64,000 nucleotides of DNA from assembly GCA_900074725.1 (NCBI GenBank), contig LT598454.1, positions 688,854 through 752,853 of the forward strand. The letters run 5' to 3'. Shown in pieces: positions 40,100 through 49,185 of this stretch. The position numbers and the translations under genes are program-made. Below the pieces are notes generated by a model that had not been told where the DNA came from, did not search any database, and worked only from the letters and a program-made list of their open reading frames with translations. The DNA is from Lachancea dasiensis. Its lineage: Eukaryota; Ascomycota; Saccharomycetes; Saccharomycetales; Saccharomycetaceae. Within the stretch, counting starts at the first letter, position 1. Every line of letters starts with the position of its first letter.

Positions 40100-40384
40100 C
40101 TTTTCGATACCTTCTGGAATTGTCACCACTGCTCCGCGTACATTGGAGCAACCCAGCTTTCGTGTAACAAGCAAAATAATCGCTGCATAATTTATATACA
40201 AGGCTAGAACAAAGCACTCATTTAAATACCCATCGCTGAACCAAAGACAACGAGCCAAGGCATGTACATAAGGGATTTCTTCACGTTATCCCGGAAGCGC
40301 ATGAGAATTTTGAGGTCCAGTAGGCCATCATGAAAAGGGAATGACTTCATCATTATGAAACCATTCGAGCAAAGTGCCAGTTGA

Positions 40385-40843
40385 TTAAGCCGCAACTGGG
40401 GTACCTTGAGTGGCGCTGGTGGCGTCACCTTGAACCAAAATATCATTGGCATCCTTTTGTAGATCGAAGCTCTTTTCCATCTCGATCAATTGCTGCTCTC
40501 CGAGGATTGATAGCGACAATGGAACCCCTAGGAGTAATGCAGAAGTTGTAATGGCCCATGCGACATTTCCGCTCTTAGAGAAAGCACTTTTGACAACCGA
40601 AACAGTCGTGCTAAAAACCCTGGAAAATGCCTGTCTCTGTTTTGGAGGCACAATGTCTTTAAGCGCACTCAATCTTTCCAAAAAGGTCTCCTCTTCATCG
40701 TACTCATCATCGCTCGAGTATTCGTCGGAAGAGTCCTGTTCTGGGATATCTTCTTCCTTTGAGAAAGAGCCAGCTGCACCATCCGGCTGTTCTTCAAAAA
40801 CTCTAGCGTTGTTATCTTCTCTGACTTCTGTTAACTCAACCAT
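40385..40843 (-). CDS. TOM22: Mitochondrial import receptor Tom22
   Basis: Predicted 152 residues, the same length as in S. cerevisiae. An acidic cytosolic receptor domain (residues 1-85) precedes one proline-containing membrane segment (WAITTSALLLGVPLSLSI, about 96-113) and a short intermembrane-space tail. Tom22 is the central receptor that holds the TOM pores together. Matches YNL131W between CPT1 and KRE33. Confidence 0.96.
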   Translation of the reverse strand: MVELTEVREDNNARVFEEQPDGAAGSFSKEEDIPEQDSSDEYSSDDEYDEEETFLERLSALKDIVPPKQRQAFSRVFSTTVSVVKSAFSKSGNVAWAITTSALLLGVPLSLSILGEQQLIEMEKSFDLQKDANDILVQGDATSATQGTPVAA

Positions 40844-41241
40844 TATATTTGCTTATAGTGCTAGTCTGCAAGATGATCAATAGTATGAGCAATTGACAAT
40901 CTTAGATTGAAGAGAGCAGGTTTTACAGATTTTGCGGGCTGTACCTCGTCTGCGATGGTAATTTGAATTATATGGTAATTAAAATTTTCAGAAGCCCGTA
41001 TATCGTCTTATACGTGGAGAAGAAAACTATCATGGTCAGTAAGCTTGCGAGTAGAAGTGCCAGAAAACATCAGTCGTCTGTGAAATCCACCTCATCAAAG
41101 ATATTATACAGTTAATTGAAGGGCCCAGTATATGCGTGTGCTTTTTAGGCATGAAAAGAGCCCATAAATTTCGTGCTTGGATCGTAAATTGCTGGCTAAA
41201 GGGCAGGTGTGACAGTGCAAGTCACGCAGTGCTGTCTAAAT
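40844..41241. other. Intergenic between TOM22 and KRE33
   Basis: About 400 bp serving as the KRE33 3' region and the TOM22 promoter (TOM22 reads left). I see nothing else in it. Confidence 0.5.
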
Positions 41242-44200
41242 TCAATTTTTACTTGACTTTTTCTTAGCGCGCTTCAAAGCGCCCATCTCTTCCTTGTAAA
41301 TGTCTTGTGCTTTTTCAGTTTTTCTCTTCTTGTTGGACTTTACAGCAGCTGTGCCCTTTGCCTTCACAGCGCGATCCAAATCATGTTTTGATTGAGCCCA
41401 CTCCTCGGTATTGTCATCAATTGCGTATTTCTCTAGATTCAAAGAGTTGATTAATTCACGTTGCTTTTCACGCATTTCAGAATTGACACGGGTCCCGGCC
41501 TCTTCGAGCTCTTGATCCATTTTGTTCATGGCACCCGCAGCATCCAAGTCTTGCGCCTCATCACCATCCATTTCTTTCACAGCTTGGTCGCGTACCTCTG
41601 GCAGAGATTCCTCGATCGACTGACTCAAAACCTCCCGGAAATAGACTGAGAACTTGCGTATGATCTTGGCAAACATTGCGATTGTTTGGTTAAAAGGTAG
41701 ATTCAATTCCGCAGAAATATCATCCAAACTTTTGTGCTGTAGACCGACAGCCAGTAAAATAGCGCCTTGTACACTTGACAAGCTCACACCCCCTTGGGTT
41801 CTGGATCTAAAGTGTAGTGCAGAAAGCAGAGGCAAAAGATCAACAATAACATGGTAATCCAGTAAGTTGTTGGCATAACTGTCAAGTCTTTTGAGATCAA
41901 ATGGTGAAAGCACAGAATCGATTTCAGCCCTGTTCATGGAAAGAACGGGTTTCTGATCTTCGTTCAAAGTTTGAGCCTTCTTGGCACTTTCTATCACATT
42001 TAGGGCCTGTACAGCGGTGAACTTCCTAAAATCATACGACATGAGGGATAAAAACCTCTTTTGGAAGTCCTTGGCATATTCAGAAAGCCAATAAGACTCT
42101 CTTCCTTCTAAAACATTCAGCATAACGCACGTATGTTCACCGGTTAGGTCATTGGCTGTTTGGCGCAGGTAAACTGGGATGAAGCGGTTATTTTTCCAAA
42201 ACTTATGTAAACTGCTCGTTAGTCCGTAGGAAACCCCTAAGTAGTGCAAGTAGTGGGGAGCTTGTTCAGACAGCTTCAAAAGTAAAGGAGGCAACGTCTT
42301 CGCATCTCTGAGTTTAATGTCGTCTTTCAGCAAGTTGGCAGAGGCTAAATCTTTATCGTCCAGTCTTCTTAGCTCATGTGCTTTCGGAGTTGTATCTTCA
42401 TTCAAATCGGTAAATTTTCCTTCATAGTAGTCCCTCAAAAGTTCGACAGCACGGGTACCGTACCCCATTGAGGAATATTCAGGGTTTGTGGCAACGCGCA
42501 CAATGCGAGCTCCACTGAGGCTAGGGAACTCTTCGTCTTGAAATTGTTGAGAAACCAGCCAAGGAATTAAATCACCTCCTGCACGCTGGCCGCGCGAAAG
42601 TGAGCTTTTAACACTCTCCCTCGAAATTTCACCTTCTAGTGCCACCTGAATTACTACCAGAGGATCTGGGATTCTGGCGCCATCTTTTGGGTTGATTGGT
42701 GGAAGTAGAACAAAAAGTTGGTGCGCAGGGGCATCACTCATCAACTGTAGATCATTGGGAGAGTTCTTGTAGTGTGAGGCGACATAGAGAGCCATCATTT
42801 TCTCCAAGAAAGACTCAGAAACGGGATGGTAGGAAAATAATGTGTCTCGGTTCACGACAAATAAGTTGCATTCTGAAGGATGAGGCGTTCCTCTCGCAGC
42901 AAATCTTGGATTCTTCATGAGTGTGACATCCAAACATAAGAGTTTATTGAGCCATTTTTCTACAGGATCGCCAGGGGCGTATCTAATAGGCTCGTCCAGT
43001 ACCACCTCTCTCAGCGTGCGTCCAGAAATATGAGACTCTTGCTTTTTGTTGTCTCTAGAGACAACCATAGTTTCGGAGGATTCTCTTCCCGAAGTATTTG
43101 CCTCGTTTCTCAATTGCTGAATCAGTTTCAAGGACAGAGATCTTCCTGTGCCCTCGTAACCGTTTATGGTAGAGGCCATGAACACAAGGTAAGGACCTAG
43201 CAACTGTTTAACAACTGGTAGAGGAATTGCAGCAGCCTCGTCAATAACCACCAGTTCAGCTTGGCCTAGCACATGACAATCGTTGGGCACAATATACTGA
43301 ATAGTTTGGCGATGGCTTCTCTTGATGTCGACCCTGACAATAGCCTTGTTGAAACTTGGGTTGGTAGACTGAATAATGTCATAATCCATGTGCTCCTGGT
43401 ATCCTAAAGCATCAAACCCTTTGAAAATGAATTCAAATAATGTCTTCAAGTTCTCCGGTGAGGGAGAAGTGACAAAAATATTGGAATAGCCATGGGAAAC
43501 TGCGGCCGAGATAGCAATTCCAAGAGCAGCAGACTTACCTCTACCTCTACCAGCTGTCAAAGCCACGGTGGAGTTGAGCTTTTTTTCGGAAATGGCATCC
43601 ACGAAATTCAGGATAGCCTGCGCTTGGTTAACGGTTTTCGAGAGCGCAACCAGCGACCCTGCAGGCTGAACATCCTCAAGTGACTCTTTGAGCTCATTGA
43701 GTTCTTGCTGTCTGGGTGGGATTTCGTCATCGTCCTTTGGAGGCAGTGGTCTAGTATTCTTTCCACCTGAGATTGGCAAAACGTTAAGTTCGTCATCGAC
43801 TACCAGGCAGTTCTCATTCGAACCCAAGGACAAAATAAAACGCTCGTTGAACCTAGCTACGACATCGGAGTGGGCTTCGGTACGGTATCTAGAATGAATG
43901 TCCATGGACATGGTGTACAGCTGCTTGAGCGATGACATCGACTTCAGCAGAATAACCACAATACCACCACCTTCAACTGTTTCCACAGTTCTTGCGAGTA
44001 AGTTTGGTGTGAGTGCTTCGAAATCTTGCAGGATACACATCCCGTAGGTGTTACCCAGGATCTTTTCGGTCTCCTTGTAGTATACGTATCTGATGTTTTG
44101 GTTAGAAATGAAAGTTTCGAACGGATCCTGCTCGTTGACTTCACGAGTTCCTCTTTTGATCTCCTTTTTGATCTTGGCTTCTCTCTTTTTGCGGTGTGAA

Positions 44201-44400
44201 GTGAACCCTAGTAGTTTCTTCTTGTAAGCCCATAACACCGATTTATTCATTTTTAGGTCAGCGCTCATCATTAGGTAGTGAAGGTTGGGCAACTGGTTAC
44301 GAGCTCTGTCGCCTACAATCACGAAGAAGCTTCTCTGTTTCGTTTGAGCACCATTTCTGATGAGCGATGGGATTCTTGAGTCGATCGCCTTTTTGGCCAT
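41242..44400 (-). CDS. KRE33: rRNA/tRNA N4-acetylcytidine transferase Kre33
   Basis: Predicted 1052 residues (1056 in S. cerevisiae). It has the TmcA/NAT10 architecture: N-terminal DUF1726 region, RecD-like helicase with Walker A AGRGRGKSAALG (about 280-291), VIDEAAAIP, a GNAT acetyltransferase around 630-660 (RVATNPEYSSMGYGTRA) and a Lys-rich C-terminal tail ending KKKSSKN. Kre33 acetylates cytidines in 18S rRNA and, with Tan1, in tRNA, and is needed for 40S assembly. Its promoter has two PAC boxes and an RRPE. Matches YNL132W. Confidence 0.97.
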   Translation of the reverse strand: MAKKAIDSRIPSLIRNGAQTKQRSFFVIVGDRARNQLPNLHYLMMSADLKMNKSVLWAYKKKLLGFTSHRKKREAKIKKEIKRGTREVNEQDPFETFISNQNIRYVYYKETEKILGNTYGMCILQDFEALTPNLLARTVETVEGGGIVVILLKSMSSLKQLYTMSMDIHSRYRTEAHSDVVARFNERFILSLGSNENCLVVDDELNVLPISGGKNTRPLPPKDDDEIPPRQQELNELKESLEDVQPAGSLVALSKTVNQAQAILNFVDAISEKKLNSTVALTAGRGRGKSAALGIAISAAVSHGYSNIFVTSPSPENLKTLFEFIFKGFDALGYQEHMDYDIIQSTNPSFNKAIVRVDIKRSHRQTIQYIVPNDCHVLGQAELVVIDEAAAIPLPVVKQLLGPYLVFMASTINGYEGTGRSLSLKLIQQLRNEANTSGRESSETMVVSRDNKKQESHISGRTLREVVLDEPIRYAPGDPVEKWLNKLLCLDVTLMKNPRFAARGTPHPSECNLFVVNRDTLFSYHPVSESFLEKMMALYVASHYKNSPNDLQLMSDAPAHQLFVLLPPINPKDGARIPDPLVVIQVALEGEISRESVKSSLSRGQRAGGDLIPWLVSQQFQDEEFPSLSGARIVRVATNPEYSSMGYGTRAVELLRDYYEGKFTDLNEDTTPKAHELRRLDDKDLASANLLKDDIKLRDAKTLPPLLLKLSEQAPHYLHYLGVSYGLTSSLHKFWKNNRFIPVYLRQTANDLTGEHTCVMLNVLEGRESYWLSEYAKDFQKRFLSLMSYDFRKFTAVQALNVIESAKKAQTLNEDQKPVLSMNRAEIDSVLSPFDLKRLDSYANNLLDYHVIVDLLPLLSALHFRSRTQGGVSLSSVQGAILLAVGLQHKSLDDISAELNLPFNQTIAMFAKIIRKFSVYFREVLSQSIEESLPEVRDQAVKEMDGDEAQDLDAAGAMNKMDQELEEAGTRVNSEMREKQRELINSLNLEKYAIDDNTEEWAQSKHDLDRAVKAKGTAAVKSNKKRKTEKAQDIYKEEMGALKRAKKKSSKN

Positions 44401-44601
44401 GGCTGGAAAGGCAGTATGTGATTTTGGTGTATGAACAACCCGACGGCGCCAATTGCAGATTTATAACTTTGATAGTAGGTCCGTGACAAAATGGTAGCTC
44501 AGACTCAGGGCAAGCTCTCGACACGGGAGTAAGTATTCTCGAATGAAATGCTTTTTGACAAAACGCACCGACGTTTGTTGAACTACGCAGCTTAGGAGCT
44601 A

Positions 44602-44645
44602 GCTCATCGCAGCTCATGTATCAACCTCATCGCTCAAAATTTTCA
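44602..44645 (-). promoter_or_regulatory. Two PAC boxes and an RRPE upstream of KRE33
   Basis: GCTCATCGC at 44602-44610, CTCATCGC at 44626-44633 and CAAAATTTTCA (RRPE, reverse strand TGAAAATTTTG) at 44635-44645. The tight PAC+RRPE cluster is the classic ribosome-biogenesis signature and lies about 200-245 bp from the KRE33 start. Confidence 0.75.
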
Positions 44646-44711
44646 GTAGCATCACATGCCACGATTTCTGAATTTGAGCCGATCATGAGCACGTGAGAGG
44701 CGTCTAAGACC

Positions 44712-44721
44712 TCGGCGGCTA
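44712..44721 (-). promoter_or_regulatory. URS1 (Ume6 site) upstream of NDT80
   Basis: The reverse strand reads TAGCCGCCGA, an exact URS1. It is 367 bp upstream of the NDT80 ATG. In S. cerevisiae NDT80 is held off by Ume6 at URS1 until Ime1 acts. Confidence 0.75.
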
Positions 44722-44909
44722 TGGCATGAGCGTAAACATGAGGATAATATGAAAGAGTGCCGGAATTGAGGCTCAAATAAATCTATACGTGAGCATCGGT
44801 TTGATTAACGAGTCTCCGTTGAGCTCAAGTATTTTTATATGCTCTTAGCGCTCTCTCGATTGCTCGGTTTATGCGGTTGGTTCAGTTTACATATAATTAA
44901 ACTGACGCT

Positions 44910-44918
44910 GACACAAAA
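44910..44918 (+). promoter_or_regulatory. Mid-sporulation element upstream of NDT80
   Basis: GACACAAAA fits the MSE consensus gNCRCAAAW, bound by Ndt80 itself and by Sum1. It lies 170 bp before the NDT80 ATG, implying autoregulation as in S. cerevisiae. Confidence 0.7.
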
Positions 44919-45088
44919 ACAGAGCTTTCTCACCAATTGCTTGGTTACACAGAAACCCAGCGTAAAATCTTGCCAAAGTGTTTGAACGTTGTGGTTCAAG
45001 AAGTGGGTGATCTCACTGGAGTAGTGTGGGTTCTCTTGGAAAGTAAAACCTCCTTCTTCAGTAGTATTTGTGTTGTGGATAAAACCGA

Positions 45089-47176
45089 ATGCCTTCCAAA
45101 CGTCTAAGAAGGGTGGAAGACTCGCCTAAGAAGGTAGAAGCGAATTCCATAAACCGGCGAAAAAGGCCCGATAGAAGGGCCAGTAAACAGGCTGTGAATA
45201 GAATCAATTCGGCCTGCGATGATGAGAGCAGCTTTGAGAACGAAAATGCACCCCACACAAAAGCAAAAGTCTCCATTAGTTCCAAAGCCAACAGGCAGGA
45301 GGACATCGACGAGCTGCGACATGACGTTGGCAATACTAACAAGCGCAAATTCAAGATTGCTCCGCGATCCAGCTTACAGTTCAAGGTTGGCCCCACTTTT
45401 GCGGCGACTAGGGCATATTGCCAAATCATTTGCTCGAAAAACAACATGCCGGTGCATTTCTCTCTAACACCGCGGATTGATCGCGGCTTCGACTTCATCA
45501 ACGACGAGTGGATTGGGTACAAGCGAAATTATTTCACTCTTGTCACCTCTTTCGAGGCCAACGGCTTCCATATTGAGGAGTTTCTGCACCAAACCTACAA
45601 GATCAACGCGCCCAGCTTCGAGAAAATGTGCGACGCCAAGTACTTTGCAGTGCGTCTTGTTGCGATGTGCATGGAGGATCAATCGCCCGTCAGTCTGGTT
45701 CAACACACGGCAAAGCGCGATAAGGGACCACAGTTCGAGCCACCCATATTTCCAGTAGTTCCAGCGCCATTGCCTTCGCATCAAACAATAAGAGAGGCTT
45801 CTAACGTCAGAAATGAAGCAAAGATGAGAAAGTACGATCACTTATTTTACTTGAATCGAAGTCCAGAATCCTGTGATCTCAGGCAAAATGACTTACTGTC
45901 GACGTACCCTCAAAATCGAATCAAAAGAGTAGCCAGGTATGAGAGAGTTCAATTCTCATCCTCAATCCATGCTAAGAAACAGGGAAATCCGGTAAGACAT
46001 TTTCAACTGAGGGTCATTCTCGGGTGTGTCATCGATGGCGGAAGTGCGGCCTCTGAACTTCGCGCGATTTTTCCAGATCTCGCATGTCTCGTGGAAAACA
46101 GAACCAGGACGTTTGTGCCAATTAGTGAGGTGAAAACTCCTCCCTTGGTGATTCGTGGGAGGTCGCCTTCCAATTACTTCATTCCAGGGGACACAGAGAT
46201 GGAAAAACATGTACCCACCCGGGAGATGACTTTGAAGAATTCTCCAGAAGAGCTAGAAACATCAAAAATCAGCCGAACCTGGCACAACACATTACCGCCT
46301 TTCTTTAGAGTATCTGAGTACCAGGGAATGAGCGATAAACGAGCTCCTGGTCTGCGGGACGTTACCAACAAACAAGGTCACCCGCAGCCGAGCCTTATTT
46401 CTACCGGGCAAGGATCGGTGTCATTGCCGCCCCGCCCAAAGATAAAGGTCAATCTTCAGACCATGTCATGTATCGAAGCCATGATGTTAAAAAGGACGCC
46501 TGCATCTACCACAAATAAAGGTCTGCAGCATAATGTGGATCTTTTGTCTAGGACAATCCGCAATGAAAATAACCAGCAACATACTGTTGGCATGAGAGAT
46601 ATCGAGCTGTATCCATTGCCGGGGTTAGTTTCTTCGCACTGTGAGCGAGATCCAAATTTTAATAGAGAGGAGGTGTTTGACTTGGGTATGGGACCTTCAA
46701 ATACCAGTGGGTCTTCCTCTCGTGACGATGCCTCCGATCATATCAACAGAACCCCTCGACATGTTAGCAATAGGTCTGCTCTCCTCCCTTTTCCACTAGT
46801 TGGGAAAGCTGCTAGTATGGATCCGCATTGCGACAGTGCTGAAACCTCATTCAATGAGCAATCCTTTCAGAACGATAACCGTATTTTGGAGAAAACCACA
46901 GGTGATATGCCAAACACTACAAATCCTCTGTTGCGGACACATATTTCAGAAGGTCGAATGTGGGCCAGAGACACAGGCGAAACCTTAAACCCATCCCGCT
47001 CGACGAGTCGCGTAAACCCCATGGACATATCATTTTGTCTAAACCTCAATCTCGATCAGGGAGAAAAGTGTTCATTAACACCTAAGTCCAAACGGGTCCT
47101 GGCGTCGAATGCTAAACCTTCAGATGTATTTGGTGTGAATGAGTTCTTTGATGAGCCGAGCTTTTATCAGCATTAG
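45089..47176 (+). CDS. NDT80: Meiotic transcription factor Ndt80
   Basis: Predicted 695 residues (627 in S. cerevisiae). A basic N-terminus precedes the Ig-fold NDT80/PhoG DNA-binding domain (about 88-350): KIAPRSSLQFKVGPTF, VHFSLTPRIDRGFDFINDEWIGYKRNYFTLV and HFQLRVILGCV are characteristic. The C-terminal half is disordered and would hold the activation domain. Ndt80 binds mid-sporulation elements and commits cells to meiotic divisions. URS1 and MSE sites lie upstream. The stop is only 15 bp from the convergent tRNA-Phe. Corresponds to YHR124W. Confidence 0.93.
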   Translation: MPSKRLRRVEDSPKKVEANSINRRKRPDRRASKQAVNRINSACDDESSFENENAPHTKAKVSISSKANRQEDIDELRHDVGNTNKRKFKIAPRSSLQFKVGPTFAATRAYCQIICSKNNMPVHFSLTPRIDRGFDFINDEWIGYKRNYFTLVTSFEANGFHIEEFLHQTYKINAPSFEKMCDAKYFAVRLVAMCMEDQSPVSLVQHTAKRDKGPQFEPPIFPVVPAPLPSHQTIREASNVRNEAKMRKYDHLFYLNRSPESCDLRQNDLLSTYPQNRIKRVARYERVQFSSSIHAKKQGNPVRHFQLRVILGCVIDGGSAASELRAIFPDLACLVENRTRTFVPISEVKTPPLVIRGRSPSNYFIPGDTEMEKHVPTREMTLKNSPEELETSKISRTWHNTLPPFFRVSEYQGMSDKRAPGLRDVTNKQGHPQPSLISTGQGSVSLPPRPKIKVNLQTMSCIEAMMLKRTPASTTNKGLQHNVDLLSRTIRNENNQQHTVGMRDIELYPLPGLVSSHCERDPNFNREEVFDLGMGPSNTSGSSSRDDASDHINRTPRHVSNRSALLPFPLVGKAASMDPHCDSAETSFNEQSFQNDNRILEKTTGDMPNTTNPLLRTHISEGRMWARDTGETLNPSRSTSRVNPMDISFCLNLNLDQGEKCSLTPKSKRVLASNAKPSDVFGVNEFFDEPSFYQH

Positions 47177-47184
47177 GCAGATCC

Positions 47185-47190
47185 AAAAAA
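47185..47190 (-). terminator. Pol III terminator of tRNA-Phe
   Basis: Six T residues on the minus strand, directly after the tRNA 3' end. Confidence 0.85.
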
Positions 47191-47191
47191 T

Positions 47192-47283
47192 TGCGAATTC
47201 TGTGGATCGAACACAGGACCTCCAGATATCAGCGACCGAAGTTTTTCTTCAGTCTGGCGCTCTCCCAACTGAGCTAAATCCGC
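47192..47283 (-). tRNA. tRNA-Phe(GAA) with intron
   Basis: The 92-bp gene has a 73-nt mature part starting GCGGATTTAGCTCAGTTGGG (A box) and ending in the GTTCGATCC B box and a GCGGATT/AATTCGC acceptor stem. The anticodon GAA lies in the loop. A 19-nt intron begins one base after the anticodon (after position 37), the standard site; it contains CTTC pairing opposite GAAG. The mature sequence is essentially that of S. cerevisiae tRNA-Phe. Confidence 0.97.
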
Positions 47284-48210
47284 TTTACACTGTAATGATC
47301 GACAATTGACAGTATATCGAAGCATTTTGGCCGTTTCCATCGGAACGGTCCTCAACTCAAAACTTAATGATGCTTCTCTATAGCTAGACTAGCCCGTTTT
47401 TACTCTTCCTCCTGAATTCTCTTTTTAGATGTATCTCCTCCTACTACCCATGCTGATCTCCAGGCTTCCTTAATATGTTTTCCTCGACCTCACTCGACTT
47501 CTTATTGACGCACGAGTTTCTAGTTATCTCGTTATATCCAACGATGCTAGTGCAGAAGACTGGCTTCCTCTGCTTTATGAATGCCTCTTGGCTACGTCGG
47601 ACTGTCATATCAACTTAAACTCATGACCTCTGGTTATAATTGTTCCTGTCATTCTCCGACATTCTTCCTTGCTCGCCAATGAATTCGTTCTCGTAGCTAT
47701 ATGACATTGCGCTTATCGAAAATTTGGTATATCACTTGTGCACCGCTTCCAATCCCATAGACCATTACTAGCGAACCTGATTTTCCTCTATACTATACGC
47801 TAGAATTGTGTTCTTCGTCAACGGTCATTATTGCATTTCCTCAAGTCTGGTGGCCCTGAAACTACGGATACACATACTCTCTTCTCTTGTACCAATACCA
47901 GACTAGCCCAAAAGGCACCCTCCAAGTTTTTCCAGCAGTGTCTCGAGGGTGACGCAACCGCAAGCTGCAAATCTGGTTTGACAGGATTGACCTTTTTGAT
48001 CCAAAATGAGTTACGTATACTCTTTTGACCACATTATTAGGACCACCTACCGCATTCTGCACCACATGCGTGTCAAATAGCAGTGGGTGGGCCAGGATCG
48101 TCGTCTTCCTACTGCTGTGCCCTTCCGTATCTCTGTCTATGTAATGGAAATTGAGTCTAATTTGAAGCGCAGAAAGTCAATATCCATACCTGACAGCGTC
48201 GCAACGTACT
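47284..48210. other. Gene-free stretch between tRNA-Phe and FYV6
   Basis: About 930 bp with no supported gene. The short frames here look like chance. It lies upstream of a tRNA gene, where yeast retroelements often insert, but I found no clear long terminal repeat. It should include the FYV6 promoter at the right end. Confidence 0.5.
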
Positions 48211-48774
48211 ATGTCTAACGAGCAGGACCAGAAGAACACCGGCAGCAAGCTGAAGTTTGTAAAAGAGGGCAATGCGGACCTGGAGACACAGCAGCTACTC
48301 GAAAAACGAGAACGTGCAAGACTGGACACTGACTACAAGACAAAGGAGCGTTTGACCCTACAGGACCAATTACGGCTGAATGCAATTCTGAAACAGGAGG
48401 AATTCACGGCACTGGTCAAGGACCGCAACAGCTTCAATCGCCTCAGTGTAGAAGACAAGCAGTTTTACCAAGACTTGCAAGCGCGGGCCAGGCAGTCAGA
48501 CCAGGACATGGAAGAGTACCTTGCCCGTCAAACACGCGATTTCGAACGCAAAAAATCGCAGGTACTAGGAGAAGCTCCCACGAATCCTGAAGTTTCGCCG
48601 TCACCGTCCACCGACTCCACTTCCAATATAAAAGTTCCAGCGAAAATTGTCAAGCCTAAACCGAGAGCGAAGTCAGGCCTCAAGGGTATCGTTACTAAGA
48701 AAAAAAGTGCAAAGGAGCTTCCAAGCCATCACCTGAAGCTTCTTAGATGTTATCTTTCGTTCTCCTATTCTTGA
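48211..48774 (+). CDS. FYV6: Fyv6, FAM192A-like splicing factor
   Basis: Predicted 187 residues. The N-terminal FAM192A/Fyv6 domain (about 12-110) is charged and helical: LKFVKEGNADLETQQLLEKR and LSVEDKQFYQDLQARARQSDQDMEEYLARQT. A Ser/Pro linker and a basic tail (SGLKGIVTKKK) follow. Fyv6 acts in the second step of splicing and helps choose 3' splice sites; it was first linked to end joining. The last 20 residues do not look conserved. Matches YNL133C. Confidence 0.85.
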   Translation: MSNEQDQKNTGSKLKFVKEGNADLETQQLLEKRERARLDTDYKTKERLTLQDQLRLNAILKQEEFTALVKDRNSFNRLSVEDKQFYQDLQARARQSDQDMEEYLARQTRDFERKKSQVLGEAPTNPEVSPSPSTDSTSNIKVPAKIVKPKPRAKSGLKGIVTKKKSAKELPSHHLKLLRCYLSFSYS

Positions 48775-49185
48775 ATTAGAGCTACACCATATCTCTTATC
48801 CGGGTTATTGCAATCGAAATTTCACTTCATCGGCGAAGGCCTATGGATGTGTCTCCAGTAAAGTCAGTATTTTATGTTGATTACTAATGTGTGGTGTGCT
48901 TGTAAGTGCTCACAGCCACGGTTCGGAAGATCATGTTACTCTCTTCGGATGCTGAACTCTGACTTGCTATCATGACAAATTTCACGTAATTATTCGTACA
49001 CTTCGAGCATAGTATTTTCCGGAAGCTTTGGCATGCAACGGGCACAATTCAAGGTATAAAAAACGAGCTGCAATTGCCGAGAGATTTTCTACAAGCGTTG
49101 ATGCAAGATAAGCGTTCTCGTTTAAAGTAGAGAGGCTAATTTCGTTCGGTTCAGATTGAAATCGTTTAAAGTTCAAGAGAGTACT
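48775..49185. other. Intergenic before the reductase gene
   Basis: About 410 bp, probably the promoter of the following gene. A TATAAA lies at about 49055-49060. No gene is visible. Confidence 0.5.

Noticed and set aside
48890-48970. Possible C/D-box snoRNA between FYV6 and the reductase gene
   Set aside because: CTGA-like sequences are present, but there is no paired C box with a terminal stem.
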